From the NCBI GenBank assembly GCA_946902875.1, contig OX336338.1:9291971-9355970 (forward strand): DNA of 64,000 bases, written 5' to 3'. The translations under genes were made by a program, and so were the position numbers. Every line of letters begins with the position of its first letter. Within the stretch, counting starts at the first letter, position 1. Shown here piece after piece: positions 42,801 to 52,300 of this stretch. The notes under the pieces were generated by a model, which saw only the letters and a program-made list of their open reading frames with translations, ran no database searches and was not told the DNA's origin. This stretch comes from Nematopogon swammerdamellus (lineage: Eukaryota; Arthropoda; Insecta; Lepidoptera; Adelidae).

Positions 42801-43439
42801 ACGGTAATGCACTGCACATTGCATAATAATTCTGCTCTAAACGCTTGAAAGGAAGAAAAGAGAGGCATGTGCGTTACGCTGCGTTGCGTTGCGTTATTTC
42901 TCTGAAGCATTACGCTAATGCCATGTCAGAAGCGTCTATCCAAACCTGCAGGCAGACAAGGCGCATTGCTTCGTGGCGCAAGTGCGTTAACTCACTGCGC
43001 TGACGTACTTTCAGCATTTGACAGCATTACCCATGTCTAGACGGCAGTACGTTCGTTACACATAAAATTGCACTGCGACCATACCTTGTAATCTCATATT
43101 ACCTAAGCCGTATTTACACTACAGCCTTTCGCGAAAATGCCTATTTCAATCATAAACATTAGAATGTACATCAGTAGGTAGGTAGACGTAGTGTTACCCA
43201 AAAACTTTATTCTGAAATGTCTATATGAAACTGAACGGATTAAAACTTGAGTCCACATGTTTTTGTTAAGTGGCATACGCCCCTCTCGAACTAAAACGAG
43301 CTTATCGACCCTGAGGTGAAAAGGATTTTTTTTTTCTGAACACCTGTAAAAATTTGGGATTTATTACGAAAAGTGCTACGGTTTCCCTGAACGTCATCAG
43401 TAAGTTAAATTCAGTTTGTGAATTATTAATGCGTATTTA

Positions 43440-43940
43440 TATATGGTCTTTCAAAATTAGTTCAGAGTACGCTAAGGGGGGGTTCTGTATCATATAGGGA
43501 GTAAAATCTATATAAAATTTTTTGTACCTTGGGTTTTTTTTTTATGTAAATTACTTTTTTATGTATTTGAATAAAAAAATAGGTGGTGGATTTTTATAGC
43601 CTAATCGATTCAGTTTCATAACAGTAACAAAAAAGTTTTCATCATCATTATGATCTAACACGTGTAAGTTGGTAAAAAAAATCAAATTCTTTCTATTCCA
43701 TACTAATAAAACTAAAATTGTGGTTTTTCCCAATTTGTGAAAGAAAGAGATCTATGAGTTGGAAGACTTTTTTATTCCTGGCATGAAACTGAAACGATTA
43801 CTAAATTTTTTTTTTTAATTTTACATTAAAAAAATGTTTTTTGTAAAAAAAAATATTCTTTGTTCTTCAAAAGTGATCTATTTCCGATACAGAACCCCCC
43901 TTTAGCGTACTCTGAACTAATTTTGAAACACCTTATATAA
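43440..43940. mobile_element. MITE with about 50-bp TIRs, AAGGTnTTTC type
   Basis: The left end reads TATGGTCTTTCAAAATTAG and TTCAGAGTACGCTAAGGGGG. The right end is the reverse complement of ATAAGGTGTTTCAAAATTAG and TTCAGAGTACGCTAAAGGGG. TA-rich flanks. No transposase. Confidence 0.7.
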
Positions 43941-44545
43941 TTATTAACTATTATTGTACTGTATCGAATGCAATGCAAAACTAATTAGGTATGATTAATT
44001 AATTAGGTTAATTGAAAACTGAAGAAGAATTAGCGAGGAGAGGACATTAGGTGAAGAGATGCATTATAATAAGAGATTATCAGAATGCGGTTTCATTGGT
44101 GAATGGAATTTATTCTAATCCACCTTGTGCAGTTTTGTGTCGATAAATTAAACACTATTTCTTCCATTGATTAATTAATTTTAAAGTTTAAGTTAAAACC
44201 CCAAATTATCGGTCAGAAGAAAAATTTCAAAGAGCATGCTGTTTTTGTTTACCTTACAAATAATGTTTTAAAAACAAAATTTGTCTTTTTCTTATGGTAA
44301 GTAGGTAAACCTTACTTTCACTGATCAGTACCGAAATTTTGTTAAAACGATGTTGGATTTACATATGTTTAAGTTGTGTACTTATAGTATAAAAATAAAT
44401 AATGTTATGATGTAGGTATTTGTATATTTAGGAAAAAGCCCTAATCGTCCCGTCCATATAAAATGTAAGGCTTTGAATAAGCTTCATTGTGTTTTGTCTA
44501 AAATTAATTTGTGTCATAAAATATTATAAAATGTATCTTAGGTAT
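43941..44545. other. No gene seen
   Basis: AT-rich spacer between two MITEs. No recognised motif. Confidence 0.4.
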
Positions 44546-44548
44546 ATA

Positions 44549-44803
44549 TAAGGTCCTTCAATAGTAGGTAACGATATGCTAAGGGGTGTATGTGTATCAG
44601 ATACTGATCACGTTCCCATATACTTTTTTTTACGATATAAAAAAACATACTTATTAAGGTGAAATACGCGCACTTCACGTATTAAATTTGAGAAGTGAGT
44701 AGGTTTTTTATATCGTAAAAAAAATTGGTATGGGAACGTGATCAGTATCTGATACACATACACCCCTTAGCGTATCGTTACCTACTAATGAAAGACCTTA
44801 TAT
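44549..44803. mobile_element. MITE with about 100-bp TIRs, AAGGTCCTTC type
   Basis: The left arm TAAGGTCCTTCAATAGTAGG ... TGTATCAGATACTGATCACG and the right arm (reverse complement) frame a loop of about 50 bases. The outermost bases resemble those of the MITEs at 43440 and 54181. Confidence 0.75.
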
Positions 44804-45035
44804 AATAATTATATCTTACTAACTATAAATATAATAATTTTCATATCGTTTATAAAGTAGTTATCGTTGGAAGCAGCAGTATCTGAATGAAAACTTAGGT
44901 GATTTTTTTTTCATTGGGTGCGTTGGTTTTCTCATCCCCAGAAGGAGATTTTTTGTCGCCTAGGATCCAAACAGCAAGAGTTTCCACGGCAAAGGCTCAA
45001 GAATTTGAATTTACTGAAATAAATGTTGTTGATGT

Positions 45036-45227
45036 TGTTTGTATCAAAGAATTCAAAGTATAGAACCACGGTATAGATGGTTCCTCGGCCCGTTCCTCTA
45101 CAATAAAGTAGATAGGATTAGAAACATAAGAAAACTAAGTTTACCTACATGCAAGAAAGTAATAAAGTCACGACTACTTGCGATGGAATACGAAGAAGTA
45201 GAAAGCATGCTTACGATAATGCGGTAG
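45036..45227 (+). pseudogene. Possible LINE ORF C-terminal remnant
   Basis: A forward frame of 62 codons, starting from TTG, reads RYRWFLGPFLYNKVDRIRNI and RLLAMEYEEVESMLTIMR. The charged, compact composition looks protein-like and recalls a retroelement ORF end. I cannot name the family. It has no ATG start and no splice context. Confidence 0.3.
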
Positions 45228-45389
45228 GACGATATGAAACTAAATGATTAACTAATAAACTTACCCAACGTGTCACTTCTTAACAAAATTATTAAAGGGT
45301 CAAAGTTTTATTAAAACTTAGGAGAGTCGTGCCTGCCTATCTGCGAGTCATATGTACATTCTTTGACTGCAGTCAATTTAACTAAATTT

Positions 45390-45416
45390 CACACACACAC
45401 ACACACACACACTCAC
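45390..45416. repeat. (CA)n microsatellite
   Basis: An uninterrupted CACACA run, followed by CTCACAGAGACACA. Confidence 0.8.
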
Positions 45417-45775
45417 AGAGACACAATCGCACTCAGAACTCAATCAAGCACATTTACACTCCTTATTAGGTGGTAAACTATTTTGGTTTTCTGATTTATA
45501 TTTATTTTTTTTTAGATACCCGCAAAATTTCTCTAATATTTAATAATTCTCTCACGTTTTAAGGTGTTACATGTGGTGTTACACAAAGTGTTATATATAT
45601 AACACTGTAATATGGGTATTGTATGCACCCACCGTCTCTCATGATACAGCCGGTTAGGCCAGTTTGGGAGATGGTGTTTGCACACAACACAGAACAATTA
45701 TTGCAAAGTCTGTTATGTATGAAATAGGGACAATCTGTTGTTGTGTAAAAGTGTGAAAATTAATAAATGAAATTT

Positions 45776-45800
45776 GAGTTTGAGTTTGAGTTTGAGTTGT
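45776..45800. repeat. (GAGTTT)n microsatellite
   Basis: Four tandem GAGTTT units. The reverse frame over it encodes TQTQTQ by repetition. Confidence 0.7.
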
Positions 45801-46361
45801 TTCATAATTACGAGTTCTATGGTTTGGAGTTAGGTACCTACATACATACATATCTGCAAGTATTCTTGCGTTTATCCACAAATTTTATATGCGCATGTTC
45901 ATGTGGGTAGTTATTAAAAAACTTTTTTAAGTCTAGTTACTGTTTCATTTCTTACCGTACCGACTAATTTATCGCATGTGAATAAACGCAAAACTTTAGT
46001 ATGAAAAAAAAAGTTTTATTCACAAAAAAGAAAAGACTAAACTAGCACCTTACACTAAGGCACAGAACCCAAAAATCCCATTTACCGTACCAACTGTTGT
46101 GTCAGATCAACGTGGCAGATAATATACAATACATACTAATATTATAAATTCAAAATAGTTTTATTTACACCAATATTAGGTTTTAGATTTTTATAATATT
46201 TATTTTGTACATAATAAATTGAAAAAAAACCACACATTTTACATTATATTTCGACTTTTTTTAGATATAAAAATTTTTGTTATCTGACAACGACTAATAA
46301 AAGTCGAAATATTATGTAAAATGTGTATATTTTTGATTTATTAAGTACAAAATATATATTA

Positions 46362-46600
46362 TCTATATTATAAAATCGAAAAACCAGAACGAGATAAGCA
46401 AAACGAGACAGAGCGGGATGGCGCTCTACGAAACTTTCTTGACACTGACAGTGGAGCCAACTTAACGGCGAAGGGAACTTTTAGTTGGAACGCTCTATAA
46501 TAAGTAGAGTGCCGAGTTAAGTTGATGTTCTATGCCAATAGTGAGTCGGATTTGCTATTAAATCGGGTCTACCGCGAGCGAAGCCGAATGCAGAAGCTAG
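46362..46600 (+). mobile_element. Short Helitron, 239 bp
   Basis: TCTATATTATAAAATCG after host A46361. The end is CGCGAGCGAAGCCGAATGC, AGAAG, then CTAG at 46597-46600 before T. Both Helitron ends are present, but the 3' hairpin is weaker than in the 29137 element. Confidence 0.6.
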
Positions 46601-47323
46601 TAAAAATTTTAATTCGAAAGTAACTCTGTTTGTCTGTCTTTTCACGCCAACCCCGCTGAACAGATTTCGATAAAATTTGACAATGAGTTAGCTTGCATCC
46701 TGAGGAAGGACATAGGCTGCCTTTTGTCTAAAACAAAACTGAAGAACTGATATAGGGCATGGAAGTTTGCATGGGGAACCCATCATTTCCCAAGTTAGGG
46801 ATAAGAAAATTCATATTTAAGGTTTTGAAAACAAATAATTGTGCATAAGTATTTGGTACAATATTTTTAAGAAAGACGCATATTAGCCAAAGGCCGAGCT
46901 GCATTCAGGTAAACGATATTCTTCTCAATCATCAGTAAGTAACTAAGGGCGAGGCGAAAAGCCGAGCTTCGTTCAGGTAAACGATAAACATTCTCGAATA
47001 AAGTAAGTAACGAAAAATATATTATATTCTATTGAAGAAAGCAAGTCAATAAGGGCGAGAAGGTTATCCTTTACCTGAACGCAGCTACGACTTCGGCCTT
47101 GCCGAGTCCTAGCTGCGTTCAGGTAATTTACGTTCATCGAGAAATGATTTTGTTTACCTGAAGCACATCGGCCTTCGGCCTTGCCTTTAGTTGCTTACTT
47201 TCTCCGAGAGGGTTTACATATAGTCTTCTTGAACGCAGTTCGGCCTTCGGCCTCGCCCTTAGTTACTCACTTTCTTCTTTGAAATACGAATTTCACGCGA
47301 GCGAAGCCGCGGGCAACAGCTAG
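46601..47323 (+). mobile_element. Helitron 3' part with GCCGAGCT-type array
   Basis: Contains AACTCTGTTTGTCTGTC and CGCTGAACAGATTTCG, then a shorter version of the opposed array in the 29137 Helitron (GGCCGAGCTGC at 46887 forward, CGGCCTTCGGCCTTGCC and CGGCCTTCGGCCTCGCC inverted at 47168-47250). It ends with the hairpin GCGAGCGAAGCCGCGGG and CTAG at 47320-47323. Its true 5' end may be shared with the short Helitron at 46362. Confidence 0.6.
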
Positions 47324-47849
47324 TTTATATTATATGTACCTAGCTAAGACAGTGTGATACCGGAGCCGTAGTAGTATGGTACCTTAGAATTGTAGGTATT
47401 CCCTTCAAAAAACATACTTATTTGTAAACACTTTTTATTAAAACTCAGAATAACTCTAAAATTCTTAGATACATACCTACTTCTACTTAAAAAACTATTT
47501 GATTAAAAACATTACCCTCCTCTGAGGCAGTCGGGTAAAAAGGTACCTACCTGCCCATAACATCCCTACCTACATATTATAAGATTCAATGTCTGCCATA
47601 TGTTCCCGTATAACTCAAGAACGGCTCAACCTATTCACTTGCGGTTTTGCCTATGTAGTGCCACAGATTACTAAATAGTTACTTCGTAGTAGTGCCACGT
47701 ATCTTCGCCATGTTATAGGCCAGTTGTGTGTAGGCCAGTTAAGTGACAGATTGTGTCGTTATAAATTTAACATCATACTATCTTTTTCTGAAACAGTTGA
47801 AACTCTTGAGTAGAACTGCTACCTAAAACATAGGTAGGTTTATTTTATG

Positions 47850-48010
47850 TTAGCTGTGCCCGCTGTTCCGCTCGCGGTAAAGTCTGTGAAACTCTATGTA
47901 AATTGGTTGAGTAATTTTCGAGTAAATCCCATTAAACCTAATCGAAATGGTACATGTTTTCCGACTGTGTTCACTTTCGACCCCAATGATCAGCTCATAT
48001 GCATACACAC
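47850..48010 (-). mobile_element. Helitron 3' terminus fragment, reverse
   Basis: TTAGCTGTGCCCGCTGTTCC then GCTCGCGGTAAAGTCTGTG. The body block TCCGACTGTGTTCACTTTCG matches 40615-40635. Confidence 0.5.
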
Positions 48011-48599
48011 ATACAGCGGAAGTTGAATTCTTAAATGTAGGGATTTCGTTTCAATAATTTAATAGGTACCTACTCGTAGTTTTGGCGAAATAGTTTTAGA
48101 CCTCCTTGAATAATATATATATACTATACTTAACGTACAAATTGAGAATTCGGCATAAAACCCCAAATGGAATTGACAAAGTAAAAAGTCATTGAATTGT
48201 TTGACGATGTGGTTTTTTACTTTTCCCTATTTAACAATTCAAAAATTGTATGTGAATGTGAAAGTAAATAAGGTGAAGTGACCATTACATTAATTTATGT
48301 TTTTTTTAATCTATCGTTCTTATTATATATTATTATTTAATAACAAACAACTACTATATTAACATTAACGTGTTCCATATTTTTAGTATGTAATACTTAT
48401 TTAAATTAATTATCTTTCAAAGTGAAATCAATTACTAACATGCTTTTTGGGATAATTTTGAAACCACGGAATAATTAAACTTTCTTAGAGAAGATGTGTA
48501 TTTTACATTTATACAGCAGCGTTAACATTCTGAGCTTTCAAAACAAAGCCCTTCTGGGCATTGTGGCTTCAAACACTCTGGCTTGAAAAATGGCCGATA

Positions 48600-48850
48600 T
48601 AGTAGTAAGCTGTTGGAGCTTCTGCCATCTTTCAGCAGCAGATTTACAAATAGGCCTCCTCTGCGCGATGACCAATGCATTTGCCAAAAACGTTAGCCAA
48701 TGCGATTGCCAGTGCCATGGCAGGCTCCACTAAACATTGGCGAATACGTTGCCCGTACCAATAACTACCAGAGCGACCAATATCCACTCTGCACGCTGGG
48801 CAGACAATGGCAAGCGTATTGGCAAATGCATTGGCAAAAACATACAGTTG
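48600..48850. repeat. Inverted TTGGCAAATGCATTGG repeat
   Basis: CCAATGCATTTGCCAAAAAC at about 48672 is inverted at about 48820-48845 (ATTGGCAAATGCATTGGC). Diverged GCCAATGCGATTGCC and GGCGAATACGTTGCC motifs lie between. Probably a MITE with subterminal repeats. Confidence 0.5.
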
Positions 48851-48939
48851 TACTAAATTAACTTTTACATATTAGTTTAAAGGAGCCACTTTACCAGAAC
48901 TAAATTGGGAGTACCTACTACCTAAACTTAACTTCTAGG

Positions 48940-48945
48940 TTTATT
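48940..48945 (-). terminator. Candidate polyadenylation signal of the CRAL-TRIO gene
   Basis: TTTATT on the forward strand is AATAAA on the reverse strand, about 190 bases past the stop codon at 49132. Position fits; no other support. Confidence 0.4.
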
Positions 48946-49131
48946 CTCGCTCTACTTGATCATGAAAAATTCCACTTCGTAAAATACACTGGTGAATCCC
49001 AAATAAGGCGTCCGTGCACGTGATTGTCATGATACTGGTTTTATATTAGCAGCAGGATAGGATAATAGATCTTTGCACTGAAGTCGGGTATTCCTGATCG
49101 AACAGCCGGTCTGTGTGAATGCAGGCGAAGG

Positions 49132-49331
49132 CTAGTCGACTTGCAGCTGCCTGAAGTTGCCGGTGAGTCCTCGCATGGAGTCGCCTACGGCGCAGGCGCC
49201 GGGTGTTCCGGAGCGCAGTGCGGAGACGGCGCCCTCTCGCGCCGCCTCACTGTACAGCTCCAGACGCACCGCCATCTTGTCGTTCATGAGCAAAGCTGGC
49301 CGCTTGCACTCCAACTCCTTCTTCCACTCCC
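49132..49331 (-). CDS. CRAL-TRIO gene exon 6 (last)
   Basis: Acceptor GTGCAG ends at 49332; stop TAG at 49132-49134. It completes residue 269 and encodes EWKKELECKRPALLMNDKMA and onwards to FRQLQVD. Confidence 0.85.
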
Positions 49332-52300
49332 CTGCACAGACGTTTTTATTTAATGAATTCTGACAGGTCTGATATCAACTGATATTGACGTCAGTCAACC
49401 CATTGCACTTTGTCCCTGTCGGATCTAGGGGTGTTAGCCTCACCCCTGCTCCAAGCATTTTTTTAAATTTTTTTTATGGAAAGTGACACGGTTGGCTACA
49501 TCACCTACAACATCCGTGATGTCAGCCCATAACACCGGGTGAACTTGGTGCCACGTCAGTGCTTCCCTTCGGTCGTGCCGGCTACACTGAACTGGACGGA
49601 AAACACAAACTATTTACATAGCCGTTTCGACCGACCTTTCATTCAGTGCGGTGGTATCAACCCGGGCGGCTTAAACCCTACCACCTAGTAATATAAGAAG
49701 GGAGTCATATCCCTATCAATATTGAAATCTGCAGAGTTTTACATTTTATCCTAAAAACAGGCTATGGCAATTGATTATAAACCTTAACTGACTTTCAATG
49801 CTGAAGTTTCTACGATTTGGAAAATAATGGCAAAGTAAAACGTTTTAGTTTTAACTAGGTACCTACCCCATCATGAGGACTTAGCTTTTTCAAATGCTAG
49901 CACATGTTAGACAAAATCAATTTACAAACACACAATAAAGAAGTAAAATTATATATGTACAGTAGAACCAGTAGAACAAGAGTTCCTTCCAAATCTGCGA
50001 AATATACTACCTACAGACCTATTTAGTAATCTGTGCTACAGACGGATTCCTACGGCGAAGGACCTAAAATTTTAAATTAAATCCGAATATACGAGTATGT
50101 ACAACTAATCCATAACGACTGAAGTATGTACTTTAGTCAACAAAGCTTTGTGAATTAATCCTCTTGTGAACGAACCTACTGTGAAATTAATAAGGTCCAG
50201 TCTTGACACAGAAAGGGTTATTATCATACTAGCTGTGATACTAGTATCAAAAACTTACGAATCATTTCAGTCATAGGCATGATCCCGCCGTACTCTTGCG
50301 GCAGCAGTCTGAGCTCGATCTCCGCTTCCTCGGCGCGTGAATACAGCTTCACTCGCTTCTTGATCTTATCCGAGATGAGTGCCATGCCAAAGTCTAACGC
50401 GAACTTCACCGTCGGATGCACGTTTGCGCCGTATATTTCCTTGTGTCGCATTGGAATAGTTCTCTGTAAAATATGAGATTGTTTATGGCACATCCTTTAG
50501 AACATCTTAGCATAAATTTGCCCATAGGTGCAGAAACGTTCAAATAAAATGTATCATCAATATGAGTGCACATGAGTTCACTGTTGGCTTAGCACGAGTT
50601 TAAAGACAGCCGTACGGCTTGGCTCTAGTACCGAAATTGCTTTCCTGACCGTTTTTCATAGATGGCCTGAAAAACCTGATATAAAAACTTGATAGAAAAA
50701 CCTGTATGGTTTACTATTATTTATTCACTTCGCCGTTTTTTGACGATGCGAAGGGCCTCGCAGGGTGCGAACAGGGAAATGTGGAAAAACTTTGCAGGGC
50801 TGTTAGAAAAAGTTGCATATATTGGTGTTAACCTCTCCATTTTTGACAATGCGGACGGCCTCTCGCGGTGTGAAGAGTGAGAGATGTGGGAAGCCAACAC
50901 CAGCTCCATCAGCGTAGTGCACGATGCCTCGCACTTGGCTGTCTTCGTCCTCCATCAGGGTCTCGTAGCAGATAGCCATCACTCGACACATGTCCTGGTT
51001 CGTGTATTTGTAGGGATCGAACACTCCTGAAAAGCCGCCACCACATCCACCTTCGGAACCCGATCTTGGACCCTCATAAGGATTCGAAATGAGCGTTTTG
51101 GTCGACATTCCGATTCCGATACGAGTGATACAATGATCTAAGAAATGTAATAAATAAAAAACCCTTACTGCAGACTCAGAAGATAAGAGGAATAAATAAG
51201 AAAGCGGTCAAGTGCGAGTCGAACTCGCGTGGAGAGGGTTCCGTACCATTACGCTTTCCTTTCCATGAGTTTATTATTTGATTGATTTCCGTGAATTGTT
51301 TAACGCTATACGTCCCAAACGCTATATGTACCAAATTTCAACTTTTTTCGTCGAGTAGATTCGGAGAAAATAAACTGTGACAGACGGACAGACGGACAGA
51401 CATACAGACACGAGAGTGATCCTATAAGGATTTCATTTTTCCTCTGTTGTGGTACGGAACCCTAAAAAGTGTCTTAGATAGAGTTGTTAGGTCGCAATAA
51501 CTTTATATTTTAGTTCTTTATAGTAAAGCGTGAAAGAAATGAAGCAGCGAACTACATATTGTATAGTTACTTATACTTACTAGTTACATTTTTTTTTTAT
51601 TACTATTATGTAAGTTAATAATGACTATGATTAATATAGGATTTAAATGTAATGTTCTTTCATGATTCTCCACCCGTCTTATATAAATACTTACCATCCA
51701 CAATACCACAAAAGCATTTAATAGTTAAGATAAGACTATACAGTCAAGGGAAGTTTAATTTCAGTGTATTACTGTGCCATAGTACACCATATTCAATCTA
51801 CATTTAATTTTAAGCTTTTTCCCACCCCGAATTAAAGTTTTCGAAAAGTCAAAGAAATAAGATAAATTACCTGTTTTGAGAAAGAAAAAGTGATAATATT
51901 GAGAAAAACGTCAATTTTTTTTTAAAGAATTAAATATTAAAAATTATACTCTATACAACTTATTATGTAGGTATGGATGTTATTTAGTTTATTGTTTATT
52001 GTATTGTTTATTGTATAATTTCATCCATAGGTAGGTAACCTACGCTTGGACATGTCGAAAATTCCGCCAGTTCTAAATTCAATGCGAAGAAGAACTGACA
52101 AACAAACTTCGCAAGTCACAATGTTTTGTTAGTACCTTATAAGTATTATATTATAGTAACTTACAAATAATTAACCCATACTACCGCTCACAGGAGCATT
52201 AATATTTACAGCATAAACATGAATACTGAAGAATTTGACCACACTGCCTATTTAAATTACCTATATCTGGTGTATAGTGCCATCGTCAATTTTGATACTT

